From an uncultured Acetobacteraceae bacterium (GTDB lineage Bacteria > Pseudomonadota > Alphaproteobacteria > Acetobacterales > Acetobacteraceae), in assembly GCA_937930165.1 (NCBI GenBank), contig CALGVL010000316.1, forward strand, positions 1 to 20,272: DNA of 20,272 bases, written 5' to 3'. Numbering within the stretch: position 1 is the first letter of the stretch; each line of letters starts with the position of its first letter. A model generated the notes under the pieces. The model ran no database searches and was not told where the DNA came from. It saw only the letters and a list, made by a program, of their open reading frames with translations. The position numbers and the translations under genes were made by a program. Of this stretch, positions 12,883-20,272 are shown piece after piece.

Positions 12883-14540
12883 CACACAAGCCCTTCCTGT
12901 GCGTCGCGGGCGCGGGCGGCGGGGTCGCGCTTCTCCGGCGGCCCCCAGCCGCCGCCGCCGCCGGAGCGGACATGCAGCAGATCGCCCGGCTGGATGACGA
13001 TGCCGACCTCCTTGGTGCGGAGCACCCGTTCCTCCCCATTCGCACGGCGGAGGACATAATGGTGCGGCGCGCCGTCCTGGCCGCCGAGGATGCCGGCGGC
13101 GCCGTGCCGCGCCCCATCGCCCGCGGTATTGGCGCGGCAGGGACCGTCGCTTTCGACGCGCAGCCGCAACTCGCCGCCCAGGCCCCCGCGATGCGTGCCA
13201 TCCCCGGCCGAGCCAGGCAGGAACTCGTGCTGCTCGAAGAAGAGGGGGAAGCGCGCCTCGGCCATCTCCACGCTGCCGAATTTCAGGCCGCCGGCGCTGT
13301 GCCACTCGCCGGCGGTGGACCAGCCATCGCCCTTCGCGCTGCCGCCACCTCCCGGCCTTGCATGGAACATGTGCCAGACGAAGGGCTTTTCCGGCCGCCT
13401 TGCGTCGCGGCCGGTGATCGCCACGCGGAAGCGCCGGCCCCAGCCGCCCATGGCGCGGTCCGGGCAGCAATGCTGCATGGCGCGGATGATCGCCTCCACG
13501 ATCTCATTGCTGCAATGGCTGGTGCACATGGTCACCGGCGCGCCCTCCCGCGCCCAGACCACGGTGCCCTCCTTCGCGATCACCTCCAGCGGGCGGAAGG
13601 CGCCGTCATTCTTGGCGACCTCGGGATCGAGCAGGAAGGCGAAGGCCATCGCCACCGCGCTGCGCATATTCGGGTAGGAGGAATTGACGAAGCCCGTGGT
13701 CTGCGGGTCGCTTTCCGAAAGATCCACGATCAGGCTGTCGCCTCGCTTGGTGACGGTGGCGCGGATGGCGACATCCACCCGGTCGAAGCCGTCATCGTCC
13801 AGGAAGGCCTCGCCCTTCCAGGTCCCGTCCGGCCAGGTGGCGAGGATGCGCCGCGCATGTGCCTCCGACAGGTCGAGGATGGCGGAGACCGCCTCCTCCA
13901 GCGGCCCGGCGCCGTATTTCGCCAGCAGGGGGCGGAGGCGCTGCTCGCCCAGCCGTGCGGCGCCGATCATTGCCATCAAATCGCCACGGAAGTCGCGGGC
14001 GATGCGGGTATTGGTGGCCAGCATGCGCAGCAGATCCTCCCGCAGCGCGCCGCCCTCGCCGAGGCGGATGGGCGGGATGCGCAGCCCTTCCTGCCAGATC
14101 TCGGTCGCGCCGGGATTGTAGCCGCCATGCGTGGCGCCGCCGATGTCGCTCTGATGCGCCCGCACCACGGACCAGAAGCGCAGCGCGCCCTCGGCGAAGA
14201 CCGGGATCACGATGGTCAGGTCCGGCAGGTGGCTGCCGCCATGGTAGGGATCGTTGAGCAGGAAGGTGTCGCCCTCCCGCACCTCCCCTGCGAAGGCTTC
14301 CGCGACCGCCTTGGCCGCCCAGGGCATAGCGCCGACATGCACCGGAATGTGGTCCGCCTGCGCGACCAGCCGGCACTGCGCATCACAAAGCGCGATGGAG
14401 AAGTCGCGCGAGGAATTCAGGATCTGGGAATAGGAGGTGCGGAGCATCGCCTCTCCCATCTCCTCCACGATCGCCCGCAGGCGGTTGTCGAGGACGGCGA
14501 GGGTGACCGGGTCGATTGCGGGGCGGCGGGGCGTGTCCAT
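12882..14540 (-). CDS. hyuB: Hydantoinase/oxoprolinase subunit B (HyuB family)
   Basis: A 552-residue partner of HyuA, typical in length. It begins with the family pattern IDPVTLAVLDNRLRAIVEEMG (9-29). Further conserved blocks are LRTSYSQILNSSRDFSIALCD (33-53), HVGAMPWA (68-75), FLLNDPYHGGSHLPD (93-107), VRAHQSDIGG (126-135) and NMRSAVAMAF, and the Gly-rich end with GDGTHRGGLGGELR and RSGGGGGWGPP. HyuA and HyuB together form the amidohydrolase complex acting on cyclic amides such as 5-oxoproline or hydantoins. It is the first gene of the minus-strand pair and diverges from the glycosyltransferase gene, with 133 bases between the starts. The final 20 residues after WGPP are Arg/Asp-rich and run into the hyuA start. 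Confidence 0.93.
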   Translation of the reverse strand: MDTPRRPAIDPVTLAVLDNRLRAIVEEMGEAMLRTSYSQILNSSRDFSIALCDAQCRLVAQADHIPVHVGAMPWAAKAVAEAFAGEVREGDTFLLNDPYHGGSHLPDLTIVIPVFAEGALRFWSVVRAHQSDIGGATHGGYNPGATEIWQEGLRIPPIRLGEGGALREDLLRMLATNTRIARDFRGDLMAMIGAARLGEQRLRPLLAKYGAGPLEEAVSAILDLSEAHARRILATWPDGTWKGEAFLDDDGFDRVDVAIRATVTKRGDSLIVDLSESDPQTTGFVNSSYPNMRSAVAMAFAFLLDPEVAKNDGAFRPLEVIAKEGTVVWAREGAPVTMCTSHCSNEIVEAIIRAMQHCCPDRAMGGWGRRFRVAITGRDARRPEKPFVWHMFHARPGGGGSAKGDGWSTAGEWHSAGGLKFGSVEMAEARFPLFFEQHEFLPGSAGDGTHRGGLGGELRLRVESDGPCRANTAGDGARHGAAGILGGQDGAPHHYVLRRANGEERVLRTKEVGIVIQPGDLLHVRSGGGGGWGPPEKRDPAARARDAQEGLV

Positions 14541-14673
14541 GCCGCGACGGTCGGACCGGACCGGCCGCTCGTCAAGCTTTCGCCGGCAGTTCCGGGGTTT
14601 CGGGCCCGGCGCGCCGTGTTATGGGAATCGGCGAACCCGTCACACGACGCCCGCCCATCCTGGCGGAGAGAGA

Positions 14674-16263
14674 ATGAGCATCACCCTCCGCCGGAATGAG
14701 GCCGGCCTGACCGAACCGCCGCGCGTCCTGCGCCGGGCCGAGGCGCCCGTCACCGACCGGTGGCGATGGGGCTGGGCGCTGCTGGTGCCCGCGGCGATGC
14801 TGCTGGCCTCGCTTGGCCTGCGGGCGCTCGGCTTCCTGCCCGCCGTCATCGACACGGATGAAGGGCTGTATCTGGTGCAGGCGCGGGAATGGCTGCGTGG
14901 CGGCTGGCCGCTGGTCGCGGTCTGGGACATGCACCCGATCGGCGCCCCCGCCCTGTTCGCCCTGGCCCTCGCGCTCTTCGGGGAAAGCATCGAGGCGGCC
15001 CGCCTGCTCGGCGCCATCTGCGTCGCCGCGGCAGGCTGGGCGCTGTATGGCGCGGTGCGGGCGGCGGGCGGGCCGCGCGCGCTCGGCCTCGGTGCCGGGT
15101 TCATCTATGTCGCCCATAGCGTCCGGCTGGGCGGGCTGGCGACCAATACGGAGATTCTCTTCGCCCCGCTGGTCGTGGCGGCGATCGCGCTCGGCCTGCG
15201 CGGCGCGGTGGGTGCCCTGCAAGAGGGGCGGGCGCCGCGCTGGGGGGAATTGGCAGGCATGGGGCTCTGCATCGGCATGGCCCTCGCCATCAAGCCGGTC
15301 ATGGTGCCGGAGGGCTGCCTCGCCTTCGCCCTGCTGGTCTTTCCCGCCTGGTGGCGCGGGTTGCTGCCGCTGCGGCGTGGCCTGGCCATGGCGGGTGCCT
15401 ATGCCGGGTTCTGCGCCCTGCCGACCCTGCTCTTCGGCCTGGCCTATCTGGCGCAGGGGCAGCTTGGCGCCTTCCTGGACGGCTCCTTCCTGGCGCCGCT
15501 GCGCTACTCCCTCGGCCGACTGGGGCTGGAGGAGACGTTTCATCGCATCCTGGTCACGGTGCTGACGCTGCTCTGGCCGATCCTGCTGGCGGTGCTGGGG
15601 GTGGCGCGCTGGCTGCGCCGCGGCGGGCCGGGCGGGCTGCTGGCGCGGGCCGGGCTGCTCTGGTTCGGCGCGGCCAGCCTGGCGGTCATCGGGCCGGGCT
15701 ATTTCTTTCCGCACTACTTCCTGATCTGGCTGCCGCCGCTTGCGCTGCTCGCCGCGCTCGGCTGCTGGCGGGTGGCTCGGCTGCTGCCGCCCGCGCGCCG
15801 CGGCCTCGCCTTCGGCCTGCTGGTCGCGGTGGTGGCGGTCGGCTCCTGGCGGGCGGATGCGACGGCACGGGTGGATCGCGGCATCCGCCTCTTCGCGCCG
15901 GATCCGGTGCGGCAGGTAGCGGATGCCATCCGGGTGGGGCTGCGCCCGGGCGAGGCGATCTTCATCGTCAACTACCACCCGGCCGTCTACTTCATGACCG
16001 GCGCCGCGCTGCCGACGCGCTTCGTCTTCCCCGCGCAGTTGACCGGGCGGCAGTTCAGCCGCGTCGCCGATATCGACACGGATGCCGAGGTGGCGCGCGT
16101 GCTGGCCACGCATCCGCGCTTCATCGTGGTGGACCGTGGCTGGTGGTTCAATGTCCGGCCGAGCGCGGCGGCCCTCGTGACCGCAACGCTCGATGCGGAC
16201 TACGTGCTGGACCGGACAGTCGCGGAGGAGCGCGGGCCGGTGGAGATCTGGCGGGCGAAGTGA
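14674..16263 (+). CDS. GT-C type membrane glycosyltransferase (ArnT/PMT-like)
   Basis: A 529-residue polytopic membrane protein with about nine to eleven hydrophobic helices (first at about residues 33-55) and a soluble periplasmic C-terminal part (about 410-529). After the first helix comes VIDTDEGLYLVQAREWLRGGWPLV (58-81), the acidic first-loop signature (Asp60, Asp62, Glu63) of lipid-phosphate-sugar dependent GT-C enzymes such as ArnT and protein mannosyltransferases. PHYFLIWLPPLALLAALGCW is also typical. Such enzymes move a sugar from a polyprenyl phosphate donor to an acceptor at the outer face of the inner membrane; donor and acceptor are unknown here. GGAGAG lies four bases before the ATG. 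The gene starts a plus-strand run that leads to the SMP-30 and Liv genes, but its role looks unrelated to theirs. Confidence 0.85.
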   Translation: MSITLRRNEAGLTEPPRVLRRAEAPVTDRWRWGWALLVPAAMLLASLGLRALGFLPAVIDTDEGLYLVQAREWLRGGWPLVAVWDMHPIGAPALFALALALFGESIEAARLLGAICVAAAGWALYGAVRAAGGPRALGLGAGFIYVAHSVRLGGLATNTEILFAPLVVAAIALGLRGAVGALQEGRAPRWGELAGMGLCIGMALAIKPVMVPEGCLAFALLVFPAWWRGLLPLRRGLAMAGAYAGFCALPTLLFGLAYLAQGQLGAFLDGSFLAPLRYSLGRLGLEETFHRILVTVLTLLWPILLAVLGVARWLRRGGPGGLLARAGLLWFGAASLAVIGPGYFFPHYFLIWLPPLALLAALGCWRVARLLPPARRGLAFGLLVAVVAVGSWRADATARVDRGIRLFAPDPVRQVADAIRVGLRPGEAIFIVNYHPAVYFMTGAALPTRFVFPAQLTGRQFSRVADIDTDAEVARVLATHPRFIVVDRGWWFNVRPSAAALVTATLDADYVLDRTVAEERGPVEIWRAK

Positions 16264-16334
16264 CGCCCCCGGCCGGATAGGTGCTTCCGGCCCCTTGCCG
16301 CCTGCGGCATGATCGCGGCGGCAAGGGAGAAGGA

Positions 16335-17273
16335 ATGTCCATGACCGAGCAGATGCCGCCGCTCAGCATCCTCGCCGAGGATCTGCGCTTCCCCGAGGGC
16401 CCGGTGGCGATGCCGGACGGCGCCGTGGTGGTGGTGGAGATCGCCGCGGGCCGCCTGACCCGCATCGCGCCGGACGGCACGAAGACCGTCATTGCCCGGC
16501 CGGGCGGCGGGCCGAACGGGATCGCGCTCGGGCCTGGCGGGAAGATCTATTGCTGCAACAATGGCGGCTTCGACTGGCATGAGGAGCCGGGGATGCTGCG
16601 CCCGGTGGGACAGTCCGCCGATTACACCGGCGGCCGGATCGAGGTGATTGACCCCGCCACCGGCAGCGTGGAGGTGCTCTATGACCGCTGCGGGGAGCAC
16701 CGGCTGAAGGGGCCGAACGACATCGTCTTCGACCCGAATGGCGGCTTCTGGTTCAGCGATCTCGGCAAGGTGCGGGCGCGGGACCGTGACCATGGCGGGG
16801 TCTACTGGGCGGCGGCGGATGGCTCGCGCATCGTCGAGGCCGCCTTCCCGGTCTTCGGTGGCGCCAATGGCATCGCCCTCTCGCCCGATGGCAAGGTGCT
16901 CTATGTGGCGGAGACGGAGACTGGCCGCCTCTGGGCCTGGGATGTGGAGGAGCCGGGCCGGCTGCGGAAGGATCCCTGGCCGAGTTCCAGCGGCGGGCGG
17001 GTGCTGTGCCAGTTCCCGGGCTACCGCCGGCTCGACAGCATTGCGGTGACGGCGGCCGGCAATATCTGCGTCGCCACCCTGGTGAGCGGCGAGATCACCA
17101 CCGTTTCCCCCAAGGGCGAGATCCTGCGTGTGGTGAAGATGCCGGAACGGATGCCGACGAATATCTGTTTCGGGGGGGAGGGGATGCGCACCGCCTATAT
17201 CACCCTTTCCACCACGGGAAAGCTGGCGGCGATGCCCTGGGACGAGCCGGGGCTGCGCCTGCCCTTCGGCTGA
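16335..17273 (+). CDS. SMP-30/gluconolactonase-family protein
   Basis: A 312-residue six-bladed beta-propeller of the SMP-30/gluconolaconase/LRE family, which hydrolyses sugar lactones and some other esters using one divalent metal. Visible motifs: LRFPEGPVAMPDG (17-29) with the metal-ligand Glu21; GGGPNGIALGPGGKIYCCNNGG (57-78); LKGPNDIVFDPNGGFWFSDLG (124-144); and GGANGIALSPDGKVLYVAETETGRL (175-199). In the last motif Glu193 stands where animal SMP-30 has its metal-binding Asp, a change I infer from alignment by eye and believe occurs in a bacterial subgroup. There is no signal peptide, so it should be cytoplasmic. The start at 16335 is chosen for GGGAGAAGGA immediately upstream. It precedes the Liv importer by 108 bases and may process a compound brought in by it. 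Confidence 0.88.
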   Translation: MSMTEQMPPLSILAEDLRFPEGPVAMPDGAVVVVEIAAGRLTRIAPDGTKTVIARPGGGPNGIALGPGGKIYCCNNGGFDWHEEPGMLRPVGQSADYTGGRIEVIDPATGSVEVLYDRCGEHRLKGPNDIVFDPNGGFWFSDLGKVRARDRDHGGVYWAAADGSRIVEAAFPVFGGANGIALSPDGKVLYVAETETGRLWAWDVEEPGRLRKDPWPSSSGGRVLCQFPGYRRLDSIAVTAAGNICVATLVSGEITTVSPKGEILRVVKMPERMPTNICFGGEGMRTAYITLSTTGKLAAMPWDEPGLRLPFG

Positions 17274-17304
17274 GGGCATCCGGAAGGCTGCCTATCGGAC
17301 CGCA

Positions 17305-17310
17305 TTGACA
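17305..17310 (+). promoter_or_regulatory. Candidate -35 element before the Liv importer genes
   Basis: TTGACA matches the sigma-70 -35 consensus exactly and lies 72 bases before the binding-protein ATG. The bases 16-18 downstream (around 17327-17334) match a -10 box poorly, so this is only a candidate. Confidence 0.25.
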
Positions 17311-17381
17311 GGGGCGCGGCCGGGTCCGAGGCTGCGTGCCAAGGCGAATCCATGGCGCCACCGACAGGGAGAGAAACCCAG

Positions 17382-18515
17382 ATGACCGCCATTCGTATCG
17401 GCCGCCGCGGCCTGCTCGGCTCGGCGCTGGCATTGCCCTTCATCCGCGGCGCCGCGGCACAGGGCAGCGAGGCCTATGTCCTGGGCACGCTCTTCCCGCT
17501 CAGCGGGCCGAATGGCGAATACGGCACCGTCTTCACCGCTGGCGCCCAGCTCGCCCTGCAGCATATCGAGCAGGACAGGATGCTGAAGCGGCCGATCCGG
17601 CTGCAGGCGGAGGACACCCAGGCCCTGCCGCAGCAGGCGGTGGTGGGCATGAACAAGCTGGTCAATGTGGACCATGCCAACTGGGTCCTGGTGGGCTTCA
17701 CCGCCGTCTCCAAGGCGGTGGCGCCGATCGGCGACCGCTCGAAGACCATCATGGTGAATGGCGGCGCGGTGGGGCCGGACCTCTCCGGCCTCTCGCCCTA
17801 TTTCTGGAACGTCATCCCGCTGGCGCATCTCGAGACCCGGGCGCTGCTGCCCTATCTGGTGGGCCAGAAGGGCGTCAAGCGCATCGCGCTGGTCTATGTG
17901 GACGATCCGCTGGGCGATGCGATCCTCGGCATCCTGCGGGACGAATTGCCGAAGGCGGGCGGGCAATTGGTGGGCAGCTTCAGCGTGCCGCGCACGGCGC
18001 AGCAATTCGGGCCGGTGGCGGCGCGGGTGCGGCAGGTGCGGCCGGATGCGGTCTACATCGCCAGCTTCGGCGCGCAGCAGTCGCAGATCATCAAGGGGCT
18101 GCGCGACAACGGCGTCTCCCAGCTGCTGTGCAGCTATTCCGCCATGAATCTGGATTCGGTGCGCAATCTCCCGGAGTCGAACGGGCTGATCTTCACCGGC
18201 CAGAAGATGGATTTCGAGGGCGGTGATGAGCTGACGCGCCGCTTCGCCCAGGACTTCCAGAAGGCGCATGGCAAGGCGCCGACCATCTACAACGCCAATT
18301 ACTACAACGGCACACGGCTTTTCGCCCTGCTGGCGCAGGAGATCGAGAAGGCGAATGGCCAGGTGACTGGCGACAGCCTGCGGGAGACTCTGCTGCGCAT
18401 CCGCAAATTCCCGCTGGTCGGCGGCATCGGGGAATTCGACGAACACGGCAACATGATGGCCGCCATCGAGGTGAAGGAATTCCGCGATGGCCAGGCGCAT
18501 CACCTGGCCGGCTGA
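17382..18515 (+). CDS. LIV/HAAT-type ABC transporter substrate-binding protein
   Basis: A 377-residue periplasmic binding protein (type I fold, Peripla_BP_6, LivK-like). The N-terminus MTAIRIGRRGLLGSALALPF with IRGAAAQ is a twin-arginine-like signal (Arg8-Arg9, then Leu-Leu) with probable cleavage near residue 26. The mature chain opens with YVLGTLFPLSGPNGEYG, the usual first strand and loop of the family. Later blocks include WNVIPLAHLETRALLPYL, RIALVYVDDPLGDAIL, RVRQVRPDAVYIASFG and the C-terminal NYYNGTRLFALLAQEI. Relatives bind branched-chain amino acids, amides, urea or aromatic acids; the ligand is not evident. AGGGAGAG lies eight bases upstream of ATG 17382; an ATG at 17352 would add ten residues before the signal. 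It is the first gene of the importer, 12 bases before the first permease gene. Confidence 0.93.
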   Translation: MTAIRIGRRGLLGSALALPFIRGAAAQGSEAYVLGTLFPLSGPNGEYGTVFTAGAQLALQHIEQDRMLKRPIRLQAEDTQALPQQAVVGMNKLVNVDHANWVLVGFTAVSKAVAPIGDRSKTIMVNGGAVGPDLSGLSPYFWNVIPLAHLETRALLPYLVGQKGVKRIALVYVDDPLGDAILGILRDELPKAGGQLVGSFSVPRTAQQFGPVAARVRQVRPDAVYIASFGAQQSQIIKGLRDNGVSQLLCSYSAMNLDSVRNLPESNGLIFTGQKMDFEGGDELTRRFAQDFQKAHGKAPTIYNANYYNGTRLFALLAQEIEKANGQVTGDSLRETLLRIRKFPLVGGIGEFDEHGNMMAAIEVKEFRDGQAHHLAG

Positions 18516-18527
18516 GCCGCCGCGCCA

Positions 18528-19406
18528 ATGGACCCGATGCTGGTCCTCCAGCTTCTGCTGGGCGGGTTGCAGAACGGGGCGCTCTATGCCCTGACGGCGG
18601 CCGGGTTCGCGCTGATCTTCGGCGCCACGAAGGTCTTCCATGTGGCGCATGGCGCTGCCTTCACCCTGGCGGGCTATGTCTTCATCTATGCCTGGAATGC
18701 CGGCTGGCACGCGGCCATCGGCGTCGCTGCCGCGCTGGCTGTTGCGGTGCTGTTCGGCATCGGCATGGAACGCTTCGTCTATCGCCCGATCCAGCGGCAT
18801 GAGGGCAGCTTCTTCACCGTCTTCGTCGCCGCCTTCGGCGTCTCCATCGTGGTGCAGAACCTGGTCGGCATGGTGGCGGGCCGGGGCTTCGCCTCGGTGG
18901 ACAGCTCGCTCAGCCAGGGGGTGGAGGTGCTGCCGGAGCTGTTCCTGGCGCCGGTCTTCTGGGTGGCGATCGGCACCGCCATCCTGCTCTTCGTGGCACT
19001 GACCCTGTTCCTGTCGCGCACCCATGCCGGGGTGGCGCTGCGGGCGCTGGCGCAGAATCCGGATCTGCTGCGGGCCTATGGCCTTTCCTCCTCCCGCCTC
19101 TCCATCCTGGCCTTCGCGCTGGGCTCGGCGCTGGTGGCACCGCCGGCGGTGCTGATGGCGATGACGATCGGGCTGAACGAGGCCATCGGCAACCATGTGA
19201 TGCTGCTCTCCATGGCCGCGACCATGGTGGGCGGCATCGGCTCCCTGCGCGGCGCCGCGGTGGCGGGGGTGCTGCTGGGCGTGGCGGAGAGCTTGGTGCT
19301 GCTGGTGCTCGACACGCAATGGGCGGAGGCGGCGAGCTTCCTGGTGCTGTTCGGCTTCATCCTGTTCCGGCCGACCGGGCTGTTCGGCGTGGTGGCCGCG
19401 AAATGA
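18528..19406 (+). CDS. livH: Branched-chain amino acid type ABC permease, LivH-like
   Basis: A 292-residue inner-membrane permease of the LivH family with about eight helices, the usual length. The first helix LLLGGLQNGALYALTAAGFALIFG leads into the hallmark TKVFHVAHGAAFTLAGYV (family consensus F-x-x-x-H-G/A-x-x-x-[ML]-x-G-A-[YF]). The cytoplasmic ATPase-coupling loop is LSRTHAGVALRALAQNPDLLRAYGLS (about 163-188). The end has ATMVGGIGSLRGAAVAGVLLGVAESL and FILFRPTGLFG. It pairs with the LivM-like permease, whose ATG overlaps its TGA in an ATGA unit at 19403-19406. The symbol is by homology; substrate may differ from leucine/isoleucine/valine. The two ATPase genes (livG/livF-like) are not in the window and presumably lie past the contig end. 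Confidence 0.93.
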   Translation: MDPMLVLQLLLGGLQNGALYALTAAGFALIFGATKVFHVAHGAAFTLAGYVFIYAWNAGWHAAIGVAAALAVAVLFGIGMERFVYRPIQRHEGSFFTVFVAAFGVSIVVQNLVGMVAGRGFASVDSSLSQGVEVLPELFLAPVFWVAIGTAILLFVALTLFLSRTHAGVALRALAQNPDLLRAYGLSSSRLSILAFALGSALVAPPAVLMAMTIGLNEAIGNHVMLLSMAATMVGGIGSLRGAAVAGVLLGVAESLVLLVLDTQWAEAASFLVLFGFILFRPTGLFGVVAAK

Positions 19407-20241
19407 TCGCCTACCTTGCAAACCTGGCCACCCTGACCGCGATCTTCGGCATCCTGGCCGTCACGCTGAATTTCATGGTCGGCTATGCCGGCATCTTCAG
19501 TGTGGCGCATGCGGTCTTCTTCGGCCTCGGCGCCTATGCCGGGGCGCAGGTGGCGCTGGCCCTGGTGCCGGATGCGCTGGCTGCCTGCGCGGTGGCGGCG
19601 CTGATCGCGGGCGGGCTGTCCCTGTGCCTGGCCCTGCCGGCGCTGCGCGTGCGGGGGGAGTATTTCGTCGCCGCCTCGCTCGGCCTGCAGATGGTGGCGC
19701 TGACGGTGTTCAGCGAGGCGAAGCCCCTGACCGGCGGCCTGGGCGGGCTGATCGGCATTCCGCAACCGCGCATCTTCGGCGTCCCGGTGGGCGCGCTGCC
19801 GCTTTCCCTGGCCGCGCTGGTGATGATCCTGCTGGCGATCGCCGCCATGGCGCGCGGCAGCTTCGGCCGGACGCTCCAGGCCATCCGCGACGCGGAGAGT
19901 GCGGCGGAGGCGCTGGGCAAGAATGTCGCCGTCGCCAAGGCATTGGCGGTGGCCTTCGCCTGCGCCGGGGCGGGCATCGCCGGTGCGCTGTTTGCCCTGC
20001 ACATGCAGTTCGTGAATGTCGAGAGCTTCACCCTGGAGCAGTCCGTGCTGATCATGGCCATGGTCATCGTCGGCGGTACCGGCACGCTGCTGGGGCCCCT
20101 GATCGGCGCGGTACTGCTGCTGAGTCTGCCGGCGGGCCTCGCCTTCCTGCCCTTCATCCCGGCCACCGAGGTCGGCGCGGTGCAGCAGATCATCTATGGC
20201 GCCGCCATGACGCTGCTGATGATCTTCCGGCCTGCGGGGCT
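19403..20241 (+). CDS. livM: Branched-chain amino acid type ABC permease, LivM-like, 3' truncated
   Basis: From ATG 19403 the frame stays open for about 279 codons of real sequence and ends without a stop, cut by the contig edge at 20241. LivM features: ILAVTLNFMVGYAGIFSVAHAV (about 17-38; consensus L-N-x-x-x-G-x-[AT]-G-x-x-S-x-G-x-A), LPALRVRGEYFVAASLG (75-91) and the coupling loop FGRTLQAIRDAESAAEALGKNV (154-175). The late helix VLIMAMVIVGGTGTLLGPLIGA and the FRPAGL motif follow, where many LivM proteins are close to their last 20-40 residues. It overlaps the livH-like gene by four bases. Bases from 20242 on continue the open frame but are adapter, so the residues after Gly-Leu are not from this gene. 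Confidence 0.93.
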
Positions 20242-20272
20242 AGATCGGAAGAGCACACGTCTGAACTCCAGT
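20242..20272 (+). other. Illumina TruSeq adapter read-through
   Basis: The last 31 bases begin AGATCGGAAGAGC and continue ACACGTCTGAACTCCAGT, the standard Illumina TruSeq adapter seen at the 3' end of read 1 when an insert is short. This is a library artefact left by incomplete trimming. It interrupts the livM-like gene and must be removed before any use of the sequence end. Confidence 0.98.

Noticed and set aside
10801..13059. Long open frame (752 codons) on the plus strand opposite hyuA
   Set aside because: It is antisense to a gene with clear family motifs; its product is His/Arg/Gly-rich without domains, as expected from a 70% GC gene read backwards.
12972..14699. Long plus-strand frame (575 codons) opposite hyuB
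   Set aside because: Shadow of hyuB; no recognisable domain, and it would run across the divergent promoter region into the glycosyltransferase gene.
17292..19421. Long minus-strand frame (709 codons) opposite the binding-protein and livH genes
   Set aside because: Gln/His/Arg-rich composition and no motifs; both opposite genes are certain.
20242..20272. C-terminal residues of LivM encoded past 20241
   Set aside because: These bases are sequencing adapter.
1..20272. tRNA, rRNA, CRISPR repeats, transposase or prophage genes
   Set aside because: None was seen: no repeat-spacer pattern, no transposase motifs or terminal inverted repeats, and no RNA gene signatures were recognised by reading.

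Overview
The window looks like a composite of three pieces. (1) Positions 1 to about 864-878 are a fragment of only about 55% GC (33 of 60 bases G or C at 541-600). All of its genes are on the minus strand: the end of a KH-domain protein (khpA), a complete rimM, and the start of a dprA-like gene. The gene order and protein character suggest a Chloroflexota-like bacterium. (2) Positions from about 870 to 20241 are about 70% GC (42 of 60 at 1201-1260) and read as a Rhodospirillales genome, most likely Acetobacteraceae (Roseomonas-like). The support is the divergent hslV / hisB-DUF2628-hisH arrangement, the protein sequences and the codon use. (3) Positions 20242-20272 are Illumina TruSeq read-1 adapter, not biological sequence. 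The join between (1) and (2) falls inside two coding genes and keeps frame. It fuses the first 29 codons of hslV to the last codons of khpA across a short shared Gly-Arg-Val stretch, as expected for a chimeric assembly or ligation.

The main body starts with the broken hslV (minus), which diverges from a plus-strand histidine operon: hisB, a DUF2628 membrane protein, hisH, a GNAT acetyltransferase and hisA, nearly all joined by 1-4 base overlaps. A two-gene interruption follows, a small minus-strand membrane protein and a plus-strand DoxX-family protein. The pathway then resumes with hisF and hisE. Together these genes give the middle steps of histidine synthesis (PRFAR formation, the HisHF glutaminase/cyclase, IGP dehydration). 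A HIT-family hydrolase, a SirB1/transglutaminase-like TPR protein and glutathione synthetase gshB come next on the same strand.

Across a convergent hairpin lie minus-strand genes: a secreted His- and Pro/Tyr-rich protein, alanine dehydrogenase (ald), and a hydantoinase/oxoprolinase pair (hyuA, hyuB). Diverging from hyuB on the plus strand are a GT-C type membrane glycosyltransferase, an SMP-30/gluconolactonase-family protein, and the first three genes of a LIV-type (HAAT) ABC importer: binding protein, livH-like permease and livM-like permease. The livM gene is cut by the contig end. The hyuBA, SMP-30 and liv genes may form an uptake-and-hydrolysis module, but the substrate cannot be read from the sequence.

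I saw no rRNA, tRNA, CRISPR array, insertion sequence or prophage, and no convincing new defence or mobile system. The most consequential observations are the chimeric junction and the adapter tail. After those come the interrupted his operon and the Lys-rich N-terminal extension (or misplaced start) of HisE.
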